A stretch of 64,000 nt of DNA from positions 248,001 through 312,000 of the forward strand of contig NZ_CP115667.1 of NCBI RefSeq assembly GCF_027921445.1, written 5' to 3'. A program made the translations under genes and the position numbers. The notes beneath the pieces are model-generated. The model was given only the letters and a program-made list of their open reading frames with translations. It did not search any database and was not told the origin of the DNA. The DNA comes from Peptoniphilus equinus. Its GTDB lineage: Bacteria; Bacillota; Clostridia; Tissierellales; Peptoniphilaceae. Below are positions 38,160 through 47,275 of the stretch, one piece after another; position 1 is the first letter of the stretch, and each line of letters begins with the position of its first letter.

Positions 38160-38645
38160 CGCCTTCTTTTTCTTAGGGATGCTCATTGTTGAGATGAGCA
38201 CGTTGAAATCACAGCGTTGTTGCACGAAAGTTTTATATGTTCGATTCATGAGTTTTACTATACAGAGCCATGTACTCTCATGAAATCACTTTTTTCTATT
38301 TATCCGGCCTTCGTTGTACTATCGAGTTGCGTTTAAAGTGTCATATGGTCCGTGACATATCGTCACTGGCTTGAAACACGCTGAGGAACAACGGTTTATG
38401 TGTCTTTGTGGCGATATGAACGACGATGCTATGGCAAAATATACAGTCTGTATATTTTGTTTCATTGTATACTGGGCGGGAAATGCTGTCAACACGTTCT
38501 CACAGTATCATAGCATCAGTAGACTTGAGAGACTCACCGAGAAGTCAAGCTCGCTTTGGTTTTCGATCGAGGTCGAGGGGGCGGTTGCGTGTGATGGCGC
38601 GAGACGATGAGTGATGGAGGGTTTAATGGGGGAGGAGCTTGCATA
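38160..38645. other. long upstream region of the secreted-protein pair, with a palindrome
   Basis: About 490 bases without a convincing gene. A 79-codon open frame at 38371 has no ribosome binding site and no recognisable content. The notable element is a perfect 10-base-arm palindrome (AAAATATACA, 3 bases, TGTATATTTT) at 38436-38458, about 285 bases before the secreted-protein start. Confidence 0.5.
38436..38458. promoter_or_regulatory. 23-base palindrome, candidate operator
   Basis: Perfect inverted repeat AAAATATACA-GTC-TGTATATTTT without a T tract to make it a terminator. Its AT content and length fit a dimeric regulator site. Target gene uncertain. Confidence 0.45.
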
Positions 38646-38646
38646 T

Positions 38647-38680
38647 AAAAAAGGCTGTGAATGAGCTCACAGCCTTTTTA
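38647..38680. terminator. terminator of the DUF1275 gene
   Basis: Stem AAAAAGGCTGTGA/TCACAGCCTTTTT (38648-38660 with 38667-38679), symmetric, so usable from both sides; 16 bases beyond the minus-strand stop. Confidence 0.88.
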
Positions 38681-38695
38681 GTGATACGCCGACGA

Positions 38696-39343
38696 TCAGC
38701 GTTTGAAATTGTGCATCAGGAAAAATGAAATCAATAAGATCATCGGCGAGAGTAAAATGGTTTTTTCGGCAAAGATCGCAGACAGCACACCGCCGAGTCC
38801 TGCGCCGAGGGCAAAGATGGCGATAATGCCGTAGTAGTGGAAGGTTCGGGTTAAGGCTTCCGTGTCTTTGGTTCGCAGATACATGGACAACGCTTCGGTG
38901 CCGCTTCGGAGGTTGCCGATGCACATGGTGCTGGCATAACCGTAGCCGTGAACTTTTCTAAAGCTTTGGACTTGAAGGGCACAGCTGAACGAGACCAGTG
39001 CATTGGCCACGACATCGTAGCTCGACGGCATAAAGGCTACCGAGGCGAGGATGAGGATTTCCAAAACCAGAATCCGCTGTCGCCAGTGGATCCCTCTGTG
39101 GGTTTGAAACGTATTTTGAACTTGTTCGGCGACAAGGATGCCCAGTCCGAAGGACACGAGGGGGAGGAGAAAGTGGAGGGCCGTTGTCACATCCCCTGTC
39201 ATTAAACTTTGACTCATAAGGACCACGTTGCCGGTTTGTGCGTTGGCAAAAACGTGGCCTCGAATGTTGTAGGTGTAGGCATCTTGGAGACCGCCGGATA
39301 AGGCGAGCAGTGCGCTGTTGGTAAAGGAATCAGATGGTTGCAT
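38696..39343 (-). CDS. DUF1275 (YoaK-family) membrane protein
   Basis: A 215-residue membrane protein with about six hydrophobic segments. LALSGGLQDAYTYNIRGHVFANAQTGNVV (about 13-41, blocks SGGLQDAYTYNIRGHVFAN and AQTGNVVLM) is the DUF1275 signature; a second conserved piece is STMCIGNLRSGTEAL (about 138-152). The family is widespread with no established transport substrate. It follows the M16 peptidase gene by 20 bases on the same strand, probably an operon. Confidence 0.85.
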   Translation of the reverse strand: MQPSDSFTNSALLALSGGLQDAYTYNIRGHVFANAQTGNVVLMSQSLMTGDVTTALHFLLPLVSFGLGILVAEQVQNTFQTHRGIHWRQRILVLEILILASVAFMPSSYDVVANALVSFSCALQVQSFRKVHGYGYASTMCIGNLRSGTEALSMYLRTKDTEALTRTFHYYGIIAIFALGAGLGGVLSAIFAEKTILLSPMILLISFFLMHNFKR

Positions 39344-39363
39344 GGTACTCCTTTGGTGAAATA

Positions 39364-42231
39364 TTAGCGACGGATTTCTACAATGCGGTTAAAGAGGCCG
39401 GAGGATTCCAACATCGCCTTGGAGCCGATGGCGGCGATATAGTTGTGAGCCATGGCATGGTCAATGGCAGGTGCCATGCGGTGCAAGGTGTCCAAGGTGG
39501 TGGCGAGAGCCTCGGTTTTGTACGCGGCGATGGCTTCTTCCGTCAAATGAGAGAGAAAGCGTGTCTTGTTGGCGGAGCCTTTGCCTGCCGGATCAAGGAG
39601 CGGATCAAAGGCGCTCACTGAGGCGATGATAAAGTTTTTCAGTGCGGCGTCATCGAGCTTCAAGCCTGCCACGTAGGCACCCATCCCGTCATAGACCTCC
39701 AGAGTCTGTGTCAGATGGGGATCGCGGTAGGAGTAGGTGAGGACGTCGTTCTGCATTGAGAAATTTACTCCGGCACCGTATGCGCCGCCTTTCGCCCGGA
39801 TTTGGGTGTGCAGATAGGTGTTGGAAAGGAGGTTACTGAGCACGGACATAGAGCCGGTGTAACCTTGCAGGTCATCCAGGGTATAGCCTTTGGAGACATA
39901 GTTGACTTCTGCCGGTACGGCAATGGCGATATTTTTTGCCTCAGGGGTGAAGTCGATCGGTGCGATTTCGTAGTGATCCTGTGCCAGAGCGTTCAGATAG
40001 GAGGCGATGGTGGATGCGTCCTTTGGCGTGTCGGCGGTGTAGCTGACATGGACGTCCACGCCTCTGAAGAGGACGGTTTTCAGATGCTCAAGGCCAGCTT
40101 GCAAGGCGGTGAACTTGCTTTCAAAGTCGTCTAAGAGATTGACGATATAGTCGTAGTATCCCAGACCGCCGGCGGCTTGGGTGTAGGCGTTCATCGGAGA
40201 GTAGTAGCTTTTAACCAGACTTGCTGCGATCTGATGACCGCTTCCGAGAAGCGAGTCTTCAAAGTATGACTTTTGTAAGATGAGCAGCTCTTTAATCTTC
40301 GTCTTTTCGGAGAAGATGGTGTCGTTGATCACTTCAAAGGTGGTTTCCAGAGCTTCCGGCACCTGATGGGACAGTGCTTTTAACGAGACTTCAAAGCGGC
40401 GATCAAAGGTGCCGTCCTTTCGGGCATAATCGTAGTAAGTGGCGATGCCGGCGCCGAAGCCGCCCATGGATTTGTAGATTTTAGAATCCAAGGCCAGGTA
40501 GTTGGTGGCTGTGGTGGAGACTTTGCCCAAAAGATATCCGAGCAGGTTCATGGTTTGAATGGATGCTTCGGGGATATGCTTGGCGGCAAAGGACAGATTG
40601 AGGTAAGTGATGCCTGAGGTAGGCTGCTCGGTAAACTGGAAGGTTCCATAGTCGGTATCCGTTACGGTATAAGGGATAGAGGTAATCTCCTGTTGAATAT
40701 CTTCCAGCTCAAGGGTTGGGATCGTGGCGACATCCTCCGGACTGTCCGGTTCGGTTTGGTAGTGCTCCAAGGCCTGTTGATCGGCTTTTATCTTGGCGAT
40801 GGCCTCAGGGGACATGGCATCTTCCAGGGCGCGCATTTTGGCTTGGAAGGCGGCTTTTTGCCGGGCTGCTTCTTCGGCGTTGGCTGTCAGATGGACCAGA
40901 GCGCGGTAAGGATTGTTCAACAGCTTGTCGTTGATATAGGTTTCAAAGTAGCCCTTGTCCATCCGGTCTCGGAGTTCGTCGATGACGGCGAAGGTCTGGA
41001 GACCTTCCAGAGGACTCTCGCCGTAGTTCCAGGTGTTTAAAGCACGGATATAATAGATAATAGCTTTTTGCGGACCGCCGCCTTCCCGGTAGGCAAACTC
41101 AAACTTGTTGAAGGTGGCGTGGAGCAAATCTCTGTCGATACCATCTGTGACCAGTTTCTTGAGCTCAGCGGTGACAAAAGCTTCCAGGTCATCTTTCGTT
41201 TTGCCTTTTGTGTTTTTCACTACGATGGACAAATCCAACGGCAGGGAGGAGGACGTCTCCGCCCACACGTCTTCGGCGAAGCCTTGTTCTAAAATGGCCG
41301 TCTTTATCGGTGCGGCATCGGCATTGATAAGCAGTTCCGCAAGGAAGTTGCGCATGAAGAGATCCTTGGCACTTAAGCTTTTGCCCACACAAAAACCCAT
41401 GCCCATCAGATCATTGTGCTGTAGGGCCTCCTCGTCGGTGGCGGGATAGACGCCGTCCATTGTGGCGGTCGCTTTCAGGGCTTCGTTTTGGAGAATTTCG
41501 ACGGGATCGGCAGAGGTGTCAAAATGGTTCAGATAATTCTCTTCAATAAATGTCATTGCCGCATCCACATCCAAGTCGCCGTAGAGATAGATCATGGCGT
41601 TGGACGGATGGTAATGGCGACGGTGAAAGTCCAAAAAGGCCTCATAGCTCAAATCGGCAATCACCTTCGGATCGCCGCCGGAGTCGATGCCGTAGGACGA
41701 GTTCGGATGCAGACTGAAGGTCAGAGCATCGGCGATGAGGGACTGGGGATCGGAGTAGACGCCTTTCATCTCATTGTAGACCACGCCGTTGATGGTAAGA
41801 CCGTCGGTGTACTCGTAGTGCCAGCCTTCTTGTTTGAAAATGGACGGCTCGTCATAGATGCGAGGGTAAAAGACTGCATCCAGGTAGACATCCATAAGAT
41901 TATAAAAGTCTTTCAGGTTTCTGGAGCTCACCGGATAGATGGTTTTGTCCGGGAAGGTCATGGCGTTTAAAAAAGTTTGCTGAGATGACTTGATAAGATC
42001 CATAAAAGGTTCTTTGGTGCGATATTTTCGGGATCCTGAGAGAACACAGTGCTCCACGATGTGAGCCACGCCGGTGGAATCCGTCGGCACGGTTTTAAAG
42101 CCGATACCGAACGCTTTGTTGTCGTCGTCATTTTTCAAAACCAGCACTTCGGCGCCGGTCTTGTCGTGTATAAAATAGGAGACTTGTGAAGCCACTTCAT
42201 CCAGTTGCTTCGTGTCAATCAGTTTGTACAT
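39364..42231 (-). CDS. M16C metallopeptidase (presequence-protease-like)
   Basis: A 955-residue insulysin-fold peptidase of the PreP type, with four domains in two halves. The inverted zinc motif HIVEH is in GVAHIVEHCVLSGSRKY (about 53-69) and the distal Glu is expected in the NEMKGVYSDP region (about 150). KGGAYGAGVNFS (about 815-826) carries the Arg/Tyr-type substrate-binding part of the second half. It degrades small peptides in a closed chamber; no signal peptide is seen, so it is cytoplasmic. GGAGG precedes the ATG. A minus-strand TATAAT at 42299-42294 with TTGCCC upstream may be its promoter. Confidence 0.93.
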   Translation of the reverse strand: MYKLIDTKQLDEVASQVSYFIHDKTGAEVLVLKNDDDNKAFGIGFKTVPTDSTGVAHIVEHCVLSGSRKYRTKEPFMDLIKSSQQTFLNAMTFPDKTIYPVSSRNLKDFYNLMDVYLDAVFYPRIYDEPSIFKQEGWHYEYTDGLTINGVVYNEMKGVYSDPQSLIADALTFSLHPNSSYGIDSGGDPKVIADLSYEAFLDFHRRHYHPSNAMIYLYGDLDVDAAMTFIEENYLNHFDTSADPVEILQNEALKATATMDGVYPATDEEALQHNDLMGMGFCVGKSLSAKDLFMRNFLAELLINADAAPIKTAILEQGFAEDVWAETSSSLPLDLSIVVKNTKGKTKDDLEAFVTAELKKLVTDGIDRDLLHATFNKFEFAYREGGGPQKAIIYYIRALNTWNYGESPLEGLQTFAVIDELRDRMDKGYFETYINDKLLNNPYRALVHLTANAEEAARQKAAFQAKMRALEDAMSPEAIAKIKADQQALEHYQTEPDSPEDVATIPTLELEDIQQEITSIPYTVTDTDYGTFQFTEQPTSGITYLNLSFAAKHIPEASIQTMNLLGYLLGKVSTTATNYLALDSKIYKSMGGFGAGIATYYDYARKDGTFDRRFEVSLKALSHQVPEALETTFEVINDTIFSEKTKIKELLILQKSYFEDSLLGSGHQIAASLVKSYYSPMNAYTQAAGGLGYYDYIVNLLDDFESKFTALQAGLEHLKTVLFRGVDVHVSYTADTPKDASTIASYLNALAQDHYEIAPIDFTPEAKNIAIAVPAEVNYVSKGYTLDDLQGYTGSMSVLSNLLSNTYLHTQIRAKGGAYGAGVNFSMQNDVLTYSYRDPHLTQTLEVYDGMGAYVAGLKLDDAALKNFIIASVSAFDPLLDPAGKGSANKTRFLSHLTEEAIAAYKTEALATTLDTLHRMAPAIDHAMAHNYIAAIGSKAMLESSGLFNRIVEIRR

Positions 42232-42300
42232 ACAACCTCCTCAAATAAAATGTATGCATACTCAAAGTATGATGTTTGTCAGTGTTGTCCCTATTATACC

Positions 42301-42525
42301 CTTAAAGGGCACCGGGGCAAAGTGGGGATAGGGGCACGCTGTATTGGATCAAACGCTAAAAATTTTTTCTATAGCGTGATGAAGCTATTTACTTCTCGGA
42401 GTCGCTTTGGTAGACTCGAAATAGGCAACGTTTTCACGTGCCGTCTATTTCAGTATTACTGTCCGCTAGGCGATTTTCGACGACCGGGGTAATCCAAGAA
42501 AATCAAAATTTTTAGGAGGTCAGTT
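42301..42525 (+). promoter_or_regulatory. structured leader of the tryptophanase operon
   Basis: A 225-base region with successive helices: CACGCTGTA/TATAGCGTG (42335-42343 with 42370-42378), an overlapping alternative ACGCTA/TAGCGT (42353-42358 with 42372-42377), GAGTC/GACTC (42399-42403 with 42413-42417), GAAATAG/CTATTTC (42418-42424 with 42445-42451) and ATTAC/GTAAT around 42455-42493. Two helices share one arm, as in attenuators. An open frame MKLFTSRSRFG... exists from 42379 but has no Trp and no ribosome binding site, so no TnaC-type leader peptide is supported. Confidence 0.5.
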
Positions 42526-44157
42526 ATGAAAGAATATCCACTGAACGTAGAAGTACCGAACTCATTTACTTATGTGACCAAAAACATCACTAAGACTACC
42601 GTTGAACAGAGGGAACGTGCCCTTCAGGCCACCCACTACAACGAATTTGCATTTCCTGCAGGACTTCTCATCGTCGATATGCTCTCTGACTCCGGCACTA
42701 CAGCCATGACCGATATGCAATGGTCAGCAATGTTTCTTGGAGACGAATCTTACGGTAGAAACAAAGGTTATTATGTATTGTTGGATGCAATGAGAGACTG
42801 TTTTGAACGAGGGGACCATCCGAAGAAGAGCCTCAACCTGATCAGAAACGGTGAGCAGGATGTGGAAAAGCTTCTGGATGAACTCTATCTTGTGGAAGAA
42901 GAAGGCGGATTATTTAACGGCGGTGCCGCACAGCTGGAACGTCCGAATGCCTTTTTAATGCCACAAGGCCGTGCCGCGGAATCCATCCTCTTTGAAATCG
43001 TACGAAAGATTTTAAACGACAGAGAACCGGGCAAGACCTTTACCATCCCGTCCAACGGCCACTTTGATACCACGGAAGGCAACATCAAACAAATGGGTTC
43101 TATCCCTCGCAACCTTTACAACAAGGAGCTCCTGTTGGAAGTTCCTGAAGGCGGCGAGTATGAGAAGAATCCGTTCAAAGGGGACATGGACATTGCCAAG
43201 CTTCAAGAGCTCATCGACAAACTGGGCATTGAAAACATTCCAATGATCTACACCACCGTCACCAACAACACCGTCTGCGGTCAAGCGGTATCCATGAAGA
43301 GCATTCGTGAAACGGCTGAAATCGCGCATAAATATGAGATTCCATTTATGCTGGATGCGGCACGCTGGGCGGAAAACTGCTACTTCATCAAGATGAATGA
43401 AGAAGGCTATGCAGATAAGTCCATTCCTGAAATTGCCAAGGAAATGTTCAGCTATTGCGACGGTTTCACAGCATCGCTGAAAAAAGACGGCCACGCCAAC
43501 ATGGGCGGCATCTTGGCTTTCCGCGACAAGGGTTACTTTTGGAAGAAGTTCTCCGACTTCAACGAGGACGGCACCGTTAAAACCGATGTCGGCATTTTGC
43601 TTAAAGTGAAACAGATTTCCTCCTACGGCAACGACTCGTACGGCTCCATGTCCGGTCACGACATTATGGCTCTGACCCAAGGTCTTTATGAGTGCTGTAA
43701 CGTGGATTATCTGAAAGAACGTGTCGATCAATGTAACTACCTTGCCAAAGGCTTCTACGACGCAGGTATCAAAGGGGTTGTCCTACCTGCAGGCGGCCAC
43801 GGGGTCTATATCAATATGGATGAATTCTTTGACCACAAGCGCTCTCATGAAAGCTTTGCCGGAGAAGGCTTCAGTTTGGAACTCATCCGCCGCTACGGCA
43901 TCCGGGTAGCCGAGCTGGGCGACTATTCTATGGAATACGACCTGAAGACACCGGAACAACAAAAAGAAGTAGTGAATGTCGTACGGTTCGCCGTCAACCG
44001 CTCCATGTACTCAAAAGCACACATGGACTATGTTATCGCTGCTGTCAAAGCGCTCTATGAAGACAGAGAATCCATTCCAAATATGCGCATCACCATGGGT
44101 CATAATTTGCCAATGCGACACTTCCACGCCTTCCTAGAACCTTACGAAAACAAATAA
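42526..44157 (+). CDS. tnaA: tryptophanase (tryptophan indole-lyase)
   Basis: A 543-residue PLP-dependent beta-eliminating lyase, producing indole, pyruvate and ammonia from tryptophan. The PLP lysine is in TASLKKDGHANMGG (about residue 326), and the upstream Asp in MLDAARWAENCYF (about 282) stacks the ring. GDESYGRNKGYY near 75 and PLPMRHFHAF-type ending (NLPMRHFHAFLEPYE) are family features. Bacterial TnaA is usually about 460-475 residues; the extra 70 or so are unusual but the gene is intact. Tyrosine phenol-lyase is the close alternative. TTAGGAGG precedes the ATG; the downstream symporter supports the tryptophanase reading. Confidence 0.85.
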   Translation: MKEYPLNVEVPNSFTYVTKNITKTTVEQRERALQATHYNEFAFPAGLLIVDMLSDSGTTAMTDMQWSAMFLGDESYGRNKGYYVLLDAMRDCFERGDHPKKSLNLIRNGEQDVEKLLDELYLVEEEGGLFNGGAAQLERPNAFLMPQGRAAESILFEIVRKILNDREPGKTFTIPSNGHFDTTEGNIKQMGSIPRNLYNKELLLEVPEGGEYEKNPFKGDMDIAKLQELIDKLGIENIPMIYTTVTNNTVCGQAVSMKSIRETAEIAHKYEIPFMLDAARWAENCYFIKMNEEGYADKSIPEIAKEMFSYCDGFTASLKKDGHANMGGILAFRDKGYFWKKFSDFNEDGTVKTDVGILLKVKQISSYGNDSYGSMSGHDIMALTQGLYECCNVDYLKERVDQCNYLAKGFYDAGIKGVVLPAGGHGVYINMDEFFDHKRSHESFAGEGFSLELIRRYGIRVAELGDYSMEYDLKTPEQQKEVVNVVRFAVNRSMYSKAHMDYVIAAVKALYEDRESIPNMRITMGHNLPMRHFHAFLEPYENK

Positions 44158-44175
44158 ACGTAAAAGGAGGCACCT

Positions 44176-45510
44176 ATGAGTGACAATTTAAATCGGGATA
44201 GTTTTACCGGTAAATGGGGATTTATCCTGGCGTGTATCGGCTCAGCTGTTGGGATGGGAAATATTTGGAGGTTTCCGGTCTTGGTTTCCGCGTGGGGCGG
44301 CATGACCTTTTTAATCCCATACTTCATTTTTGTTATTTTAATTGGAAGTACTGGTGTGATTGAAGAATTTGCACTGGGGCGTATGGCTGCAGCAGGTCCG
44401 ATGGGTGCTTTTGCCATGGCGACGGGACGACGAGGTAAAGCCTCTACCGGAGCGGTCTTGGGATTGATTCCGATTCTGGGATCTCTCCTGCTTGCTATTG
44501 GATATACCTGCGTCATGGGTTGGATTGTCAAATACACATGGATGAGTCTTGATGGCTCACTTTACGCCATGGGACAGGATATGGGCGTCATCGGGGGCAC
44601 GTTCGAAAGCACGGCGAGCGCCTTCGGTGCCAACTTCTGGATCATTCTCACCATGCTGATCAGCTTCGGGATTATGTGTATGGGCATCGCCGGCGGCATT
44701 GAAAAAGCAAACAAGTTTATGATGCCGGTGCTCTTCGTTCTATTTTTAGGCCTTGGGATCTACATTGCAATGCAGCCGGGTTCTGCAGGCGGTTACAAGT
44801 ATATCTTTACTGTGAACCCTGAAGGACTTGCCGATCCGAAACTGTGGATCTTTGCTTTCGGACAAGCTTTCTTCTCCCTTTCTGTAGCAGGGTCGGGTTC
44901 GGTTATTTACGGCTCGTATCTGCCGAAGAATGAAGATATCCCTGCTTCTGCGAAAAACGTGGCTTTCTTTGATACCATGGCAGCACTTCTCGCCGCCTTT
45001 GTTATCATTCCGGCCATGGCAGTGGGCGGAGCGGAACTCTCTGAAGGGGGTCCCGGTCTGATGTTTATCTATTTGGTCAACGTCATTAACGGCATGACCG
45101 GCGGACACATTGTCGGCATCATTTTCTACGTCTGTGTGCTCTTCGCAGGGATCAGCTCCATTGTCAATCTCTATGAAACACCGGTAGCCTTTATGCAGGA
45201 GAAATTTAAATTGAATCGTGTGATGGCAACGGGCGTCATCCATGTGATCGGATGTATCGTCGCCATTATGATTCAAGCTATCGTCAGCGACTGGATGGAT
45301 TTCATTTCCATCTATATGTGCCCTCTCGGTGCACTCCTTGCCGGCGTGATGTTCTTCCATGTGCTGCCGAAAGAAGAAGCTCTCAGTGCGGTAAACATGG
45401 GTGCCAAGACTACTATCGGCGACTGGTTCTATCCGCTGGGCAAGTATCTCTACTGTGCTATGGCGCTGATAGCGTTGATTGCCGGCGCCATTCTGGGCGG
45501 AATTGGCTGA
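44176..45510 (+). CDS. NSS-family sodium-dependent transporter, probably tryptophan
   Basis: A 444-residue neurotransmitter:sodium-symporter family protein with about eleven to twelve membrane segments. TM1 has ACIGSAVGMGNIWRFPVLV (about 18-36), whose Gly and Asn line the Na+ and substrate sites; unwound TM6 is seen in AFGQAFFSLSVAGSGSVIYG (about 235-254). AAAGGAGG precedes the ATG. It starts 18 bases after tnaA and shares its terminator. TnaT of Symbiobacterium is an NSS tryptophan transporter, so the same substrate is the best guess. Confidence 0.88.
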   Translation: MSDNLNRDSFTGKWGFILACIGSAVGMGNIWRFPVLVSAWGGMTFLIPYFIFVILIGSTGVIEEFALGRMAAAGPMGAFAMATGRRGKASTGAVLGLIPILGSLLLAIGYTCVMGWIVKYTWMSLDGSLYAMGQDMGVIGGTFESTASAFGANFWIILTMLISFGIMCMGIAGGIEKANKFMMPVLFVLFLGLGIYIAMQPGSAGGYKYIFTVNPEGLADPKLWIFAFGQAFFSLSVAGSGSVIYGSYLPKNEDIPASAKNVAFFDTMAALLAAFVIIPAMAVGGAELSEGGPGLMFIYLVNVINGMTGGHIVGIIFYVCVLFAGISSIVNLYETPVAFMQEKFKLNRVMATGVIHVIGCIVAIMIQAIVSDWMDFISIYMCPLGALLAGVMFFHVLPKEEALSAVNMGAKTTIGDWFYPLGKYLYCAMALIALIAGAILGGIG

Positions 45511-45520
45511 TTCGATATTA

Positions 45521-45548
45521 ACGGGACCTTTCGAGGTCTCGTTTTTTT
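45521..45548 (+). terminator. tnaA-symporter operon terminator
   Basis: Stem ACGGGACCT/AGGTCTCGT with a TTCG loop and one G:T pair, followed by seven T residues. Confidence 0.88.
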
Positions 45549-45619
45549 GTGTTCGGAGATTTGTCTCTTGAGACAGGACAAAAAAGTCGCAAGAGAAGCA
45601 TATAAAAGTATGACAATAG

Positions 45620-45647
45620 TTACAATTCTTACAGAGTGCGATATAAT
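45620..45647 (+). promoter_or_regulatory. promoter of the SLH protein gene
   Basis: TTACAA (45620-45625), 16-base spacer, TATAAT (45642-45647), 27 bases before the start codon. Confidence 0.72.
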
Positions 45648-45674
45648 AGAGGTAATTTAAATTTGAGGTGTACT

Positions 45675-47204
45675 ATGAAAAAGAAACTGATAATTGCATC
45701 ATTAGCAGCGTGTCTTGTCGCATCATGTATGGGAAAGCCGATTTTTGCAGCAGATATCGGGGCGGTGTTGGAGCAACCGGCTGTCAGTGAAGCTGTGGTA
45801 GGGGATACGTTGACATATAATCTGGTCATTACCGTGCCCCAAGATGAGTATCACTCCTTTGCCGTGACGTTGCTTTTGGATGAAAAGCTGAGTCTGGACA
45901 GCTCCGAGCTGGTTGGTGTTCAGGCGGGGGAAGGAATTATTTTAAAGAATTCCAAAGTGAACAATCAAAATATTGTGTCGTTGTCTGTGAATGATATTAT
46001 GGCGCTTAACGGGGTCTCGTCTTTTTCAGTGGCACTGACAGTCAAGGCGGCGCAGGCGTCTGAAGACGGTCGCTTTAACAACTCTGTGGTGCTCACGTCT
46101 CAAAAACTGGATGGGACGGAAAACTCGTCGCAAAAGAATTTAACCACCAGTGCGTCAGTGACGGAGACAAAGCAGGAGATCACCGTCAATCCGATTCAAA
46201 CCGAAGATGAGCTTCTCACGGGAACGACTGTGGCGAATGCGGAAGTGGCCGTGTATCTTGGGGACAATCTTCTTGGCAGTCAGCGCTCGTATGAGAACGG
46301 CGTCTTTGAAATTCCTCTTGTAAAGCAGCCGCTTGGGACGAAGCTTACAGTCACATCTACATATGTGGAGTCCGGGAAGAAAAAAGTTGACACGAAAACC
46401 GTCGTGGTCCAAGACGGCGAAGGCGAAGCGGCGGATCGGCCTATCGACATTGGGGTCTTGGAAGATTACACCTTGTGGGGCGAAGGGATGAAGATTAAAA
46501 ATGCCAGCCGTGAAGATTTGGCTCGAATGAATGCTGCAACGTCCTTGGGGCGTTTTGTGTTGGTGCAGTCCGATCGTACCAATAAAGATATTCAAGATGC
46601 GTTGGAGAAGATCAAAGACGCTGCCGGATATCTGCGAGTGCCGTATATGCAAGGCTATTGGGACAAGACTTTTAAGCCGGAGTCGCCTATGACTCGCGGG
46701 GAAGTCGCCCAAGTCCTCTCTACCATCTACTTAAAGAAGGCGCCGTCCGGTCACTATTCGACGTTTAAAGATGTGAAGCAAACGGATTGGTATGCCGATG
46801 CGGTAGGTTTTATGGAAGAGAAAGGGTTTATGGGCGGCTATTACGACGGGACGTTTAAACCCGATGCCGCGATCACGCGGGCGGAATTTGCCGCCGTGCT
46901 CTACAAGTTTTATGGGGAGCCTTATGGGCACATGAGCACCCATTATGACGATGTCAAAGAGAGCCACTGGGCGAAGGACGCCATCGATTTTGTCGCAGGT
47001 GAAGGGTATATGACCGGGCGATCGGACACTGTCTTTGCCGAGTCCTATCCTATCACTCGGGCCGAGTGTGCCAAAGTGTTAAATACGATTTTAGGACGTG
47101 TACCGAATCAAAGCTTTATGGACAAGTACAGCAAGAATCCGTTCAGCGATGTCGACGCTGCCAACTGGGCCTACTATCACGTATTGGAAATTACAGGCAA
47201 TTAA
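45675..47204 (+). CDS. SLH-domain cell-surface protein
   Basis: A 509-residue exported protein. The signal peptide MKKKLIIASLAACLVAS runs to FAAD (about residue 29). Residues 30-165 form a cohesin/pilin-like beta domain; 170-250 an Ig-like domain; then three S-layer homology repeats at about 315-345 (YWDKTFKPESPMTRGEVAQ), 355-410 (FKDVKQTDWYADAV then YYDGTFKPDAAITRAEF) and 420-505 (YDDVKESHWAKDAI). SLH repeats bind pyruvylated secondary wall polymers, so it is a wall-anchored protein. ATG 45675 follows GAGGTG; an in-frame start at 45636 overlaps the -10 box. Function of the N-terminal half unknown. Confidence 0.88.
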   Translation: MKKKLIIASLAACLVASCMGKPIFAADIGAVLEQPAVSEAVVGDTLTYNLVITVPQDEYHSFAVTLLLDEKLSLDSSELVGVQAGEGIILKNSKVNNQNIVSLSVNDIMALNGVSSFSVALTVKAAQASEDGRFNNSVVLTSQKLDGTENSSQKNLTTSASVTETKQEITVNPIQTEDELLTGTTVANAEVAVYLGDNLLGSQRSYENGVFEIPLVKQPLGTKLTVTSTYVESGKKKVDTKTVVVQDGEGEAADRPIDIGVLEDYTLWGEGMKIKNASREDLARMNAATSLGRFVLVQSDRTNKDIQDALEKIKDAAGYLRVPYMQGYWDKTFKPESPMTRGEVAQVLSTIYLKKAPSGHYSTFKDVKQTDWYADAVGFMEEKGFMGGYYDGTFKPDAAITRAEFAAVLYKFYGEPYGHMSTHYDDVKESHWAKDAIDFVAGEGYMTGRSDTVFAESYPITRAECAKVLNTILGRVPNQSFMDKYSKNPFSDVDAANWAYYHVLEITGN

Positions 47205-47263
47205 TTTAGAACTTTGTAGGGGAATCTTTATCATAATGTAACTTTTTATGGCGGTGTTTTAGG

Positions 47264-47269
47264 TATAAT
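47264..47269 (+). promoter_or_regulatory. -10 box abutting the TVP38-like start codon
   Basis: TATAAT sits only six bases before ATG 47276. If used, transcription would start at or within the first codon, giving a leaderless mRNA. The -35 position holds only a weak ACTTTT. Confidence 0.55.
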
Positions 47270-47275
47270 AAAACC

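Noticed and set aside
38371-38610. 79-codon frame in the region upstream of the DUF1275 gene
   Set aside because: No ribosome binding site, crosses the perfect palindrome at 38436, and has no recognisable content.
39364-42231. Long plus-strand frames opposite the M16 peptidase
   Set aside because: They mirror the codon structure of the real minus-strand gene and lack ribosome binding sites.
42205-42492. Open frame through the tnaA leader, considered as a TnaC-type leader peptide
   Set aside because: It contains no tryptophan, lacks a ribosome binding site at any of its ATG codons, and begins inside the divergent peptidase gene. The end (FRRPG) resembles TnaC only superficially.
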